Shown one piece after another: positions 35,556-43,499 of a stretch of DNA of 64,000 nucleotides. Made by a program: the position numbers and the translations under genes. The stretch is taken from contig NZ_JOII01000006.1 in assembly GCF_000719955.1 (NCBI RefSeq), positions 62,001-126,000 of the forward strand, given 5' to 3'. Within the stretch, counting starts at the first letter, position 1. Every line of letters begins with the position of its first letter. Below the pieces are notes generated by a model. The model did no database searches. It worked only from the letters and a program-made list of their open reading frames with translations, and had not been told where the DNA came from. This DNA is from Streptomyces albidoflavus. GTDB taxonomy: Bacteria; Actinomycetota; Actinomycetes; Streptomycetales; Streptomycetaceae.

Positions 35556-36776
35556 TCAGTCGCCCGGACGGTCCCGCCGCCCCTGAAGCACCCCGGCGAG
35601 CAGCAGCACCAGCACCCCCGCGAAGGGCACCACCAGCAGCCCCACCCGCAGGCTCGCCGCGTCGGCGACCAGGCCGACCAGGGGCGGGGAGAGCAGGAAG
35701 CCGAGCCGCATCAGCCAGGAGACCAGGGCGAGGCCCGATCCGGGTTTGAGCCCCGGCAGTTCGTCGGCCTCGTGCATCGCCGCCGGTACCAGCGTGGCCA
35801 CGCCGAACCCGGCCGCCGCGAAGCCGAGGATCGTCCCCGGCGCGGTCGGGAAGGCCAGGGCGAGGCCCATCCCCGCCGCCGCGATCAGCCCTCCGGCGCG
35901 GGCCACCGCCCGCTGGCCGAACCGGTCGACCAGCCGGTCCCCGAGGATGCGGCCGACGAACTGGGCCCCGACCAGGGCGATGAAGCCGAAGGCGGCCAGC
36001 GCCACCGAGGCGTGCAGCGGTCCCGAGAGGTAGAGCGCCGCCCAGGAACTGCCGGCGTCCTCGACCTGCGTGCCCGCGGTCGCGATGAGGACCAGCGCGG
36101 CCAGTACCCAGGCCGTACGGCGGCCCGGGGTGACCGTCTTCCCCGGCCGTTCGGCGGGCGCGTCGGCCACCGGCTCGACGGGGGAGTCGGTGTCCGGGCC
36201 CGGCAGGCAGAACCGCAGGGCGCCGAAGGCGGCGGCGGTGCACACCGCGCCGGAGACGGCCAGATGCTGTCCCGGCGGCAGGCCGAGCGCGATGGCTCCG
36301 GCGGCCGTCGCCCCGCCGGTGACGGCGCCGATCGACCAGATGGCGTGGAAGGAGTTGATGACCGAGCGCCCGTACCGCCGCTGCACCCGCAGCCCGTGGG
36401 CGTTCTGCGCCACGTCGGTGATGGCGTCCATCGCCCCGGCGAGGAAGAGCGCGGCGGCGAACAGGCCGACCGTGCCGGAGAATCCGGCGGCGACGATCCC
36501 CGCCGCCGTCAGCAGCGTCCCGGCCACCGCCGCCCGCGCCGACCCCAGCCGCCGGATGACCACCCCGGCCGCGAGCCCCGCCGCGACCGCCCCCGCCGGG
36601 AACGCGGCCACGGCCAGCCCGTACCCCGCGTTCCCGATGCCGAGGGCCTCCTTGATCTGCGGATACCGCGGCAGGAGGTTGGCGAAGAGCGCGCCGTTGG
36701 TGAAGAAGAGCACGGCGACGGCCACCCGCGCCCGCCGGACGGCCACGGGGGGCCCGGTCGCAACATCGACTGTCAT
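35556..36776 (-). CDS. MFS transporter
   Basis: The 406-residue protein has about twelve spans, with the cytoplasmic central loop rich in Pro/Glu (about residues 196-218). It resembles the fucose-permease/YbjJ-like MFS group ('LFFTNGALFANLLPRYPQIKEALG' type start, given here in part; 'NAHGLRVQRRYGRSVINSFHA'-type loop). Substrate unknown. A perfect palindrome sits 24 bp upstream of its ATG, suggesting control by a TetR-like or similar repressor not encoded next to it. Confidence 0.8.
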   Translation of the reverse strand: MTVDVATGPPVAVRRARVAVAVLFFTNGALFANLLPRYPQIKEALGIGNAGYGLAVAAFPAGAVAAGLAAGVVIRRLGSARAAVAGTLLTAAGIVAAGFSGTVGLFAAALFLAGAMDAITDVAQNAHGLRVQRRYGRSVINSFHAIWSIGAVTGGATAAGAIALGLPPGQHLAVSGAVCTAAAFGALRFCLPGPDTDSPVEPVADAPAERPGKTVTPGRRTAWVLAALVLIATAGTQVEDAGSSWAALYLSGPLHASVALAAFGFIALVGAQFVGRILGDRLVDRFGQRAVARAGGLIAAAGMGLALAFPTAPGTILGFAAAGFGVATLVPAAMHEADELPGLKPGSGLALVSWLMRLGFLLSPPLVGLVADAASLRVGLLVVPFAGVLVLLLAGVLQGRRDRPGD

Positions 36777-36799
36777 GCGCGGGAGCCTATAGCCCGGAG

Positions 36800-36813
36800 T
36801 GTACGAACGTACA
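36800..36813. promoter_or_regulatory. Candidate operator upstream of the MFS gene
   Basis: TGTACG-AA-CGTACA is an inverted repeat with perfect 6-bp arms, directly ahead of the MFS start on the minus strand. Shape and position fit a TetR-type operator. Confidence 0.45.
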
Positions 36814-36876
36814 TTCCTCGGGCGGGTCCGTCCTGGCCGGGCCCGTCCTGGCCGGGAGCGGGCCCGGCCGGAGCGG

Positions 36877-37626
36877 TCAGACGATGCCGCCGTTGGCGCG
36901 CACCACCTGGCCGTTGACCCAGTGCCCGGCCGGAGAGGCGAGGAAGGCGACCACCTCGGCGATGTCCTCGGGCGTGCCCAGGCGTTCCAGCGGCGGCTGC
37001 GACGCCAGCCGCGCCACGGTCTCCTCGTCCTTGCCGTCGAGGAAGAGGTCGGTGGCGGTCGGGCCGGGGGCGACGGCGTTGACCGTGACGTTCCGTCCGC
37101 GCAGTTCGCGGGCGAGCACCAGGGTCAGCGCCTCCACCGCGCCCTTGCTCGCGCTGTACGCGCCGTAGGTGGGGAAGGCCAGGCCCACCACCGAGGTGGA
37201 GAAGGTGACGAGGGCGCCACCGTCGCGCAGCGTCCGGGCCGCCTGCCGCGCGACCACGAAGGTGCCCCGCACGTTGGTCCGCAACACCGCGTCCAGCTCC
37301 GCCAGTTCCAGCTCGGCGACGGGCGCCAGGTGCATGCGCCCGGCCGCGTTCACCACCACGTCGACCCCGCCGAACGCGGCTTCGGCCTCGGAGAAGAGCG
37401 CCGCCACCTGCTCCTCCTCGGCGATGTCGGCCTGGACCGCGACGGCCCGGCCGCCGTTCGCGGTGACCTCCCGCGCGGCGTTCTCGGCCAGCTCGCGGTT
37501 GCCCGCGTACCCCACCACCACCGCGAAACCGTCGGCGGCCAGCCTGCGCACCGTCTCGCGGCCGATGCCCCGCGAACCACCGGTGACGATCGCGACGCGA
37601 CCGCCCTTCTCCTCCTGCGACGCCAT
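36877..37626 (-). CDS. Short-chain dehydrogenase/reductase
   Basis: The 249-residue classical SDR has the NADP(H) motif 'VTGGSRGIGRETVRRL' (residues about 15-30), 'VNAAGRMH' (the N-N/A-A-G strand), catalytic Ser in 'FSTSVVG', Tyr-x-x-x-Lys in 'YGAYSASKGAV', and 'VAPGPTATDLF'. It probably reduces a ketone with NADPH; substrate unknown. AGGAGC precedes ATG 37626. The gene is divergent from formate dehydrogenase, sharing a 235-bp promoter region with two palindromes. Confidence 0.9.
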   Translation of the reverse strand: MASQEEKGGRVAIVTGGSRGIGRETVRRLAADGFAVVVGYAGNRELAENAAREVTANGGRAVAVQADIAEEEQVAALFSEAEAAFGGVDVVVNAAGRMHLAPVAELELAELDAVLRTNVRGTFVVARQAARTLRDGGALVTFSTSVVGLAFPTYGAYSASKGAVEALTLVLARELRGRNVTVNAVAPGPTATDLFLDGKDEETVARLASQPPLERLGTPEDIAEVVAFLASPAGHWVNGQVVRANGGIV

Positions 37627-37711
37627 GAAAGCTCCTGAAGGTCGGACGGGCTGCGGACAGGGGCGCCGGACGCCGACGCCATTGTTCTCCCGCCCCACCC
37701 CCACCGCATCT

Positions 37712-37730
37712 CGATAAGCGCCCCTTATCG
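37712..37730. promoter_or_regulatory. Palindrome in the SDR/formate dehydrogenase divergent region
   Basis: CGATAAG-CGCCC-CTTATCG has perfect 7-bp arms. A second inverted repeat, GCATT-CGAA-AATGC, follows immediately at 37732-37745. Both lie between the divergent SDR and formate dehydrogenase starts and may bind one regulator. Confidence 0.5.
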
Positions 37731-37861
37731 CGCATTCGAAAATGCCTCTTTGACGCCACCGTGCGTGCGGGTGGAAGGTGGATATCGGCTCGGAAAACGG
37801 ACCGGAAATACCCCGGTCACGCGAAACCGCATTTCCGATGCCTGTTTCCCAGGAGGAAATC

Positions 37862-39040
37862 ATGGCGAAGATCGTCTGCGTTCTCTACCCGGACCCGGTC
37901 ACCGGCTTCCCGCCCCAGTACGCGCGCACCTCCCTCCCCGCGCTCGACGGCTACCCCGGCGGCCAGACCCTGCCGACCCCCGAGGGCCTCGACTTCACCC
38001 CCGGCGAACTGGTGGGCAGCGTCTCCGGGGAGCTGGGGCTGCGGGAATTCCTGGAGTCCCAGGGACACACCCTGGTGGTCACCTCCGACAAGGAGGGCCC
38101 CGACTCCGAGCTGGACCGTGAACTGGCCGACGCCGACGTGGTGATATCCCAGCCGTTCTGGCCCGCCTACCTCACCGCCGAACGCATCGCCCGCGCCCCG
38201 AAGCTGAAGCTGGCGCTGACCGCCGGCATCGGCTCCGACCACGTCGACCTGGACGCCGCCATCGCCCGCGGCATCACCGTCGCCGAGGTCACGTACAGCA
38301 ACAGCATCAGCGTCGCCGAGCACGCCGTGATGCAGATCCTGGCCCTGGTCCGCAACTACCTGCCCTCCCACAAGATCGCGGCCGAGGGCGGCTGGAACAT
38401 CGCCGACTGCGTCTCGCACGCCTACGACCTGGAGGGCATGGACGTCGGCGTCATCGCCGCCGGCCGCATCGGCCAGGCCGTGCTGCGCCGCCTCAAGCCC
38501 TTCGGCGTCCGCCTCCACTACACCGACAAGCGCCGGCTGCCGCGCGAGGTCGAGGAGGAGCTGGGCCTGACCTTCCACGCGAGTGCCCAGGAACTCGCCC
38601 GCAACATCGACGTGGTCTCCATCCACGCCCCGCTCCACCCCGAGACGCAGAACCTCTTCGACGAGAAGCTGCTGGCGGCCATGCGGCCGGGCTCCTACAT
38701 CGTCAACACCGCCCGCGCCCAGATCGTCGACCGCGACGCGATCGTCCGCGCCCTGGAGTCGGGACAGCTCGCCGGTTACGCGGGCGACGTCTGGTACCCC
38801 CAGCCCGCCCCCGCCGACCACCCCTGGCGCACCATGCCGCACAACGGCATGACCCCCCACATCTCCGGCACCACCCTCACCGCCCAGGCCCGCTACGCGG
38901 CCGGCACCCGCGAGATCCTGGAGGACTGGCTGCAGGGCACGCCGATCCGCGAGGAATACCTCATCGTCGACGGCGGCCGCCTCGCCGGAACGGGTGCCGC
39001 GTCGTACACGGCGGGAGAAAAGACGGAAGAAAAGAGCTGA
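37862..39040 (+). CDS. fdh: NAD-dependent formate dehydrogenase
   Basis: The 392-residue D-2-hydroxyacid-dehydrogenase-fold enzyme oxidises formate to CO2 with NAD+. The family-specific 'SQPFWPAYLTAERI' and 'ALTAGIGSDHVDL' formate-binding strands, 'VISIAEHAVMQIL'-type segment, coenzyme motif 'AAGRIGQAVLRRL', 'NTARAQIVDRDA' with the catalytic Arg nearby, and 'MTPHISGTTLTAQARYAAG' with the catalytic His are all present. AGGAGG lies 6 bp before ATG 37862. It could consume formate released by formylkynurenine hydrolysis elsewhere in the window, though the two loci are 20 kb apart. Confidence 0.93.
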   Translation: MAKIVCVLYPDPVTGFPPQYARTSLPALDGYPGGQTLPTPEGLDFTPGELVGSVSGELGLREFLESQGHTLVVTSDKEGPDSELDRELADADVVISQPFWPAYLTAERIARAPKLKLALTAGIGSDHVDLDAAIARGITVAEVTYSNSISVAEHAVMQILALVRNYLPSHKIAAEGGWNIADCVSHAYDLEGMDVGVIAAGRIGQAVLRRLKPFGVRLHYTDKRRLPREVEEELGLTFHASAQELARNIDVVSIHAPLHPETQNLFDEKLLAAMRPGSYIVNTARAQIVDRDAIVRALESGQLAGYAGDVWYPQPAPADHPWRTMPHNGMTPHISGTTLTAQARYAAGTREILEDWLQGTPIREEYLIVDGGRLAGTGAASYTAGEKTEEKS

Positions 39041-39090
39041 CCCGCACCAGAACAACCGGCCAGTGAATTCCGGCCGTAATGTCGGAACAC

Positions 39091-39121
39091 CGGTGGCGCT
39101 TTTCCCCGAAAAGCGCCACCG
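39091..39121 (+). terminator. Strong bidirectional terminator after fdh
   Basis: Perfect 13-nt arms (39091-39103 and 39109-39121) with a 5-nt loop. The left arm ends in TTTT and the right starts with AAAA, so it can act as an intrinsic terminator for fdh and for the convergent methyltransferase gene. Confidence 0.85.
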
Positions 39122-39145
39122 ATGACTGTCCGCCTGCCGGCGCTC

Positions 39146-39691
39146 TCACTCCCGCCGGTGCACCGACACCGCGTACGCCCCGCCGTCGTACGGCTCCCGG
39201 TCCCAGGTCGCGTACCGGGCCTCAAGGTCCAGCCCCGCCGCCGAGGCGTGCGCGTCGTACGCCTCCAGGGTGTACCCCCGGTCCAGCGAGAACCCCGCGA
39301 CCAGTCGGCCGCCTTCCGGGCGCACATGCCGGGCCACCCCGGCGACCAGCGCGGCCTCGGTTCCCGGTGCGGTGAACAGAGGGACGTTGCCCGCCATCAC
39401 CACCACGTCGAAGGAGCGCCCGAGGTCGAGGCCGGCCAGATCGCTCCGGTGCCACGCGAGGCCGGGGGCGAGGCGTCGCGCGGTCGCCAGCATCGAGGGG
39501 TCGAGGTCCACCCCCACCACCTCGATCCCGTGCCGCGCCAGCTCGACCGCCACCCGCCCGGTCCCGCACCCGGCGTCGAGCACACTGCCCGGCCCCAGCG
39601 ACCGCACCAGCTCCGCCTCCCCGTGCACCTCGCCGCCCCCGGCAGCGATCTCGTCGAACCGTGCCTGATACGCGTCGCCGTTCCACACCAT
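39146..39691 (-). CDS. SAM-dependent methyltransferase
   Basis: The 181-residue class I methyltransferase of the small Methyltransf_25/11 type has motif I 'VLDAGCGTGRVAVELA' at about residues 37-52, 'VVGVDLDPSMLATARR' and 'FDVVVMAGNVPLF'. The start 'MVWNGDAYQARFDEIA' is typical of a widespread actinobacterial family of unknown substrate. No operon partner. Confidence 0.85.
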   Translation of the reverse strand: MVWNGDAYQARFDEIAAGGGEVHGEAELVRSLGPGSVLDAGCGTGRVAVELARHGIEVVGVDLDPSMLATARRLAPGLAWHRSDLAGLDLGRSFDVVVMAGNVPLFTAPGTEAALVAGVARHVRPEGGRLVAGFSLDRGYTLEAYDAHASAAGLDLEARYATWDREPYDGGAYAVSVHRRE

Positions 39692-39738
39692 GCGGGGAAC
39701 TCTGGCACAGGCGGGAAGGGGGCCGGGGCGGCGGGGGC

Positions 39739-40776
39739 TCAGCGGTGCTGGGGCGTCGGATGGTGCTGTTCCCGCCAGGCACGCGGGGAGATGCCGTAGG
39801 CGTGTTTGAACGCCTTGCTGAAGTGGGTGGCGTCCACGAATCCCCAGGTGCGGCCGATGCTCGCGATGGTGCGGAGGCGGCCCTGCGGCCCGGCCAGTTC
39901 CCGTCGGCACTCGGCCAGCCGGTGGGCGCGTATCCAGTCGCCGAGGCTGATGCCCGACCGGGCCAGCACGGTGTAGAGGTGGCGTACCGAGATGCCGTGC
40001 GCGGCGGCGATGCGCGGGGCGCACAGGCCGGGGTCGGCCAGGTGGTCGCGGATGTACTGGGTGATCCGCAGGCTGAGCGGCGCTTCCGGCACCTTCGCCC
40101 GCCCGGGCAGCACCCCGCCGAACTGGGAGACGACCACGGCCCGCAGGAGTTCGACGCTGGGGTGTACGAGTGCTTCCGCCCCGGAGCCGCCGCGTAACTC
40201 CTCGCTCGCGGCCAGCTGGGAGAAGTAGGTGAAGGCGAGACGCGCCGTGGGATTGGCGGGGCCGAAGGCGGTGGCGGTGACCGCGCGCAGGACCCGTTCC
40301 GGGAGCGCGAGCGTCTCGCGGGGGATGCGCAGGGAGAGGTAGTCCACCCCCTGCTCGAAGCTCAGCGAATATGGCGCGGTCGACTCGAAGACCACCAGGC
40401 TCCCCGGCCCGACCCGGCACTGCCGGCCGTACTGTCCCACCACGTTGGTCCCCGTGACCTGGAGTCCGAGGAAGACCGCCGGCGCGTGGTCCCCCCGGGC
40501 CAGCCGCTCGGTACGGCGCAGGGTCACCGGGGTGCCCCGGGCGGAGCAGACCTTGAGGGGGCCCACGGCGCCGAGTCCCATCCGGGCGCCGATGCGCTCC
40601 TCGGGACCGTGGTGCTGGATGTCGATGCGGGAGAAGGACTCCCACAGGGCGTGCCGGATCAGGTCCTCACGCTCCGGCGGGGCCACCGCCGAGGTGTCGA
40701 GCACCGCCGTGCGGCCGGTTCCGGGCCCCGCCCGGCCCGGGACCGGCATGACGGCCTGGTGATCTGTTCCCCCCAC
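39739..40776 (-). CDS. AraC-family transcriptional regulator
   Basis: The 345-residue protein has an N-terminal AraC-binding-like domain (about residues 40-215, 'HAPAVFLGLQVTGTNVV', 'SLVVFESTAPYSLSF') and a C-terminal double helix-turn-helix (about 235-335, 'YIRDHLADPGLCAPRIAAAHG' start in part, 'WGFVDATHFSKAFKHAYGISPR'). I chose GTG 40776 because GGAGGGG lies 7 bp upstream; ATG 40749 is an in-frame alternative. The target is unknown; the adjacent methyltransferase on the same strand is one candidate. Confidence 0.85.
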   Translation of the reverse strand: MGGTDHQAVMPVPGRAGPGTGRTAVLDTSAVAPPEREDLIRHALWESFSRIDIQHHGPEERIGARMGLGAVGPLKVCSARGTPVTLRRTERLARGDHAPAVFLGLQVTGTNVVGQYGRQCRVGPGSLVVFESTAPYSLSFEQGVDYLSLRIPRETLALPERVLRAVTATAFGPANPTARLAFTYFSQLAASEELRGGSGAEALVHPSVELLRAVVVSQFGGVLPGRAKVPEAPLSLRITQYIRDHLADPGLCAPRIAAAHGISVRHLYTVLARSGISLGDWIRAHRLAECRRELAGPQGRLRTIASIGRTWGFVDATHFSKAFKHAYGISPRAWREQHHPTPQHR

Positions 40777-40984
40777 GAGCCACCCCTCCTCGTGCGCACT
40801 CGGCGCTCCGCACCACCCAGCAGGATGTGGCGTGCGCCCCCGTCGCACAAGGCGCGGGCGGAGACCGGCGGCAGGGCGCACGACTGACCAAGAGCCATGC
40901 ACGCTCGACCAGGTCGCGCCTCCTTCTTACTCCTACTGTTCCGAGCCGACGGGCTCACCGGAGCGCGCGGGAGGGGGGAACAGG

Positions 40985-41869
40985 GTGCGGGGGAAGAAGA
41001 GTCTGCCGCTGGCCGTTCTCCTCCTCGTGCTGACCGCCGGCTGCGCGGGCGGAACGGGGGAGCACGCCACCGGCTCCGGAACGCGGGCCAGGGAGCTGAC
41101 CCTCGCCGAGGAGGCCGCGATCGACCGGGCGGAGGACACCCTGGTCGGCGTCTGTATGCGGCGCGAGGGCTTCCGGTACTGGCCGGGCCCGGTGCCGGGC
41201 GTCGCGGAACGCCAGGCGGGCCGCTACGTCGTGGACGACGTCGACTGGGCCCGCCGGTACGGCTACGGCCGGTCCTTCGACCTCGCCGCCGAGAAGGCGC
41301 GCGTCGGCCACCCCAACGTCACCTACGCCAACGCGCTGCCGGCGCGCGAGCGCGTCCGTTACTCCCACGCGCTCGACGGGGACCTCGACGACGCCGTCAC
41401 CGTCAGCCTGCCCTCCGGAGGCACGGTCGCGACCCCGCGCACCGGCTGCTACGCCGAGGCGCGGACCCGCCTGTACGGCGACCACGCGGCCTGGTTCCGC
41501 GCCCGGAAGACCGTCACGTCCCTGACCCCCCTGTACGTCCCGCGCATCCTCGAGGACGCACGCCTGTCCACCGCGGTCGCCGCCTGGTCCCGGTGCATGA
41601 AGGAGGCGGGCAGGCCCTTCGCGAGCCCCGACGAGATCCGCCGCGAACGGGACGGCCTGGTCGAGGGCATGAGCCGGGCCGAGGCCCTGCGCACCGAATC
41701 CGCGCTGGCCGTGACCGAGGCCGAGTGCGCGCGGGAGACCTCCCTGGGCGAGACCGCACGCGCACTGGAGACCGAGTACCGCGCCGAGGCCCTGCGCCCG
41801 TACGCCGAGGAATCCACCGCGTACCGCCGGATGAGGCTGGCCGCCCTCGCCCGGGCCCGGGAGCTGTGA
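40985..41869 (+). CDS. Lipoprotein, hypothetical
   Basis: A 294-residue exported lipoprotein: basic N-terminus, hydrophobic core and lipobox 'LTAGC' with the lipidated Cys20. The mature part is helical and charged with five further cysteines ('VGVCMRREGF', 'TGCYAEART', 'WSRCMKEAG', 'EAECARET'). This Cys-Met-x-x-x-Gly-(Phe/Arg) pattern recurs in actinomycete lipoproteins of unknown function. GTG 40985 follows GGAGGGGGGA. Confidence 0.75.
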   Translation: MRGKKSLPLAVLLLVLTAGCAGGTGEHATGSGTRARELTLAEEAAIDRAEDTLVGVCMRREGFRYWPGPVPGVAERQAGRYVVDDVDWARRYGYGRSFDLAAEKARVGHPNVTYANALPARERVRYSHALDGDLDDAVTVSLPSGGTVATPRTGCYAEARTRLYGDHAAWFRARKTVTSLTPLYVPRILEDARLSTAVAAWSRCMKEAGRPFASPDEIRRERDGLVEGMSRAEALRTESALAVTEAECARETSLGETARALETEYRAEALRPYAEESTAYRRMRLAALARAREL

Positions 41870-41948
41870 AGCAGGCCGGCGCCCCCAGATCTCCGTGGCA
41901 TCCCGTCACGGGAGTACCGACCCTTCCACCCACCGAGGAGTCCCGCTC

Positions 41949-42401
41949 ATGAGGAAACTGCCCGCCGCCCTCACCGTGCTCGCGATGGCCGCACTCGGCA
42001 CCGCCGTCCCCGTCTCCACCGCGCAGGCCGCCGCAGGCTGCGCCGACGCCTACGCCGGCGCGATCTCCGGCTACATGTACGCCTACGACTACACCAACTG
42101 CAGCGGCTACCTCGGCAGGGCCGAGGGCAACGACTCCAACTGGGGTGACAGCGGCGGCAGCTTCCAGGGCTCCGACACCAACAGAGCCACCTCCGTCCTG
42201 AACAAGGGCAACAGCCAGGAGGTCCAGTTCTTCAACGGGACCGGCACCCAGTGGAGCGGCGGCCAGATCTGCCTCTCCCGCTCCGAGCGCTACGCCTCCG
42301 ACCTCACCAACGACTACTTCACCAGCGGCGCCCTGGTCAGCAACGCCATCAGCTCGCACCGCTGGGTGAATTCCGGCACGTGCACCAAGTGGGCCGTCTG
42401 A
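41949..42401 (+). CDS. Secreted peptidase-inhibitor I36-like (beta/gamma-crystallin fold) protein
   Basis: The 150-residue product has a Sec signal peptide (cleavage near residue 27, 'VSTAQA') and a mature domain of about 120 residues with four cysteines and many Tyr, Asn, Ser and Gly residues ('YLGRAEGNDSNWGDSGGSF', 'ATSVLNKGNSQEVQFFNG'). That pattern matches Streptomyces I36-type proteins (SMPI-like metalloproteinase inhibitors) with a beta/gamma-crystallin fold. Inhibition activity is inferred. Confidence 0.72.
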   Translation: MRKLPAALTVLAMAALGTAVPVSTAQAAAGCADAYAGAISGYMYAYDYTNCSGYLGRAEGNDSNWGDSGGSFQGSDTNRATSVLNKGNSQEVQFFNGTGTQWSGGQICLSRSERYASDLTNDYFTSGALVSNAISSHRWVNSGTCTKWAV

Positions 42402-42426
42402 CCCCCGCCTGACACCGGTACGAAGA

Positions 42427-42460
42427 AAGGGGGCCGCCATCGTGAGATGGCGGCCCCCTT
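42427..42460 (+). terminator. Terminator after the I36-like gene
   Basis: Perfect 15-nt arms (42427-42441, 42446-42460) around a GTGA loop, 26 bp after the stop; the right arm ends in CTT. Confidence 0.85.
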
Positions 42461-42502
42461 CTCAGGTTCCGCGGCTGCGAAGGCCCCCGGGGCGCCTTGC
42501 GG

Positions 42503-42576
42503 TGGGGCGGGTGGGACTCGAACCCACGACCGACGGATTATGAGTCCGCTGCTCTAACCGGCTGAGCTACCGCCCC
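42503..42576 (-). tRNA. tRNA with CAU anticodon (elongator Met; Ile2 possible)
   Basis: The reverse strand folds as a 74-nt tRNA: acceptor arm GGGGCGG/CCGCCCC, D-arm 'TAGCTCAGCCGGTTAGAGCA', anticodon loop CTCATAA and T-arm GTGGG-TTCGAGT-CCCAC. The CAU anticodon reads AUG, or AUA if modified to lysidine; sequence alone does not settle which. CCA is not encoded. Confidence 0.9.
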
Positions 42577-42786
42577 GTAGCGGCGTGTCGCGTACATGTG
42601 TACGTGCCGTCTGCCGCAGCATAGCCGCTCATACGATCTGCTGCCCCGGCTGGTCGGCCTTGCCCGATCTTGAGGACTCCGCGGCGGCGTGTGCGGTTCC
42701 ACGAACGGGGCAGAAGCTCCGCACATGGACTTCGACGAGACGCCGGGCGCACGAAAAAGGACCCCCGAGGGGGCCCTCATCGTTTG

Positions 42787-42859
42787 CTCTCCCGACTGGA
42801 CTCGAACCAGTAACCTGCCGGTTAACAGCCGGCTGCTCTGCCAATTGAGCTACAGGAGA
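42787..42859 (-). tRNA. tRNA-Asn(GUU), copy 1
   Basis: 73-nt cloverleaf on the minus strand with acceptor TCTCCTG/CGGGAGA, anticodon loop CTGTTAA (GUU) and T-loop TTCGAGT. Nearly identical to the tRNA-Asn 5 bp away; the differences are in the acceptor stem only. CCA not encoded. Confidence 0.95.
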
Positions 42860-42864
42860 TCGAG

Positions 42865-42937
42865 CTCCCCCGACTGGACTCGAACCAGTAACCTGCCGGT
42901 TAACAGCCGGCTGCTCTGCCAATTGAGCTACAGGGGA
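42865..42937 (-). tRNA. tRNA-Asn(GUU), copy 2
   Basis: 73-nt cloverleaf with acceptor TCCCCTG/CGGGGGA and the same anticodon, D and T arms as copy 1. It is upstream of copy 1 on the minus strand with a 5-bp spacer, so the two are probably processed from one transcript. Confidence 0.95.
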
Positions 42938-43110
42938 ATGCTGCTTCGCATCGAACGGGGCTCCCGCGCGGAGTGCTCCGGAGGGCGCTCGTTCGCTGCG
43001 ACACATACATTAGCGCAAGCAGGGGGGTGCTTCGCCAATCGGTACCCGGCGGGGCCTCGCCCCTGCTCCCGCGCTCGGCAGAACCGACCACTACGGAAGG
43101 GTGGCAGTTG

Positions 43111-43410
43111 ATGCGCTACCGGCTCACCTTCGTCGCCGGAGTGGCCCTGGGCTACGTGCTCGGGAGCCGCGCGGGCCGCGAGCGGTACGAACAGTTGAGG
43201 AAGTGTGCGGAGCGCGTGGCGCAGAACCCGGCGGTCCGCAACGCCGCCGAGAGCGCCGCCCAGCAGGGGCGGGGCTTCGCCGGCAAGGCCTACCACTCGG
43301 TGAGCGAGCGGGTCGGTGACCGGGTCCCGGCGCCGGTCGCCGAGCGGGTGCGGTCGCTGCGCGAGCGCGGCCAGAACCCGGGCGACGACTGGGGTACCGG
43401 GAACCTCTGA
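43111..43410 (+). CDS. Small YtxH-like membrane-associated protein
   Basis: The 99-residue protein begins with 'MRYRLTFVAGVALGYVLGSR', a short glycine-containing membrane helix followed by Ala-Gly-Arg-Glu-Arg-Tyr-Glu, the typical start of YtxH-type actinobacterial proteins. The rest is amphipathic helix with charged residues. Probably membrane-associated, possibly stress-related; function unknown. A strong hairpin follows. Confidence 0.7.
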   Translation: MRYRLTFVAGVALGYVLGSRAGRERYEQLRKCAERVAQNPAVRNAAESAAQQGRGFAGKAYHSVSERVGDRVPAPVAERVRSLRERGQNPGDDWGTGNL

Positions 43411-43449
43411 GACCGGTCTCACACCCCGCCGCCCGCCCGGCGCGGACCC

Positions 43450-43477
43450 AGGGCGCCCCGTCTCCACGGGGCGCCCT
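43450..43477 (+). terminator. Terminator between YtxH-like gene and xylB
   Basis: Perfect 12-nt arms (43450-43461, 43466-43477) with a CTCC loop, 39 bp after the YtxH-like gene and 22 bp before xylB. Confidence 0.8.
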
Positions 43478-43499
43478 CCGCGTGCGGCAGAATCGTCCT

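Noticed and set aside
38200..39040. Formate dehydrogenase as part of the tryptophan-derived cluster (formate disposal)
   Set aside because: It lies over 20 kb away with its own promoter and terminator; the link is only speculative.
42787..42937. Two near-identical direct repeats with a short spacer, CRISPR-like at first sight
   Set aside because: They fold as complete tRNA-Asn genes; no further repeats or spacers.
42629..43006. Minus-strand frame with two copies of a 'VAQLAEQPAVNRQVTGSSP' sequence, looking like a repeat protein
   Set aside because: This is a translation of the two tRNA-Asn genes, a well-known false protein.
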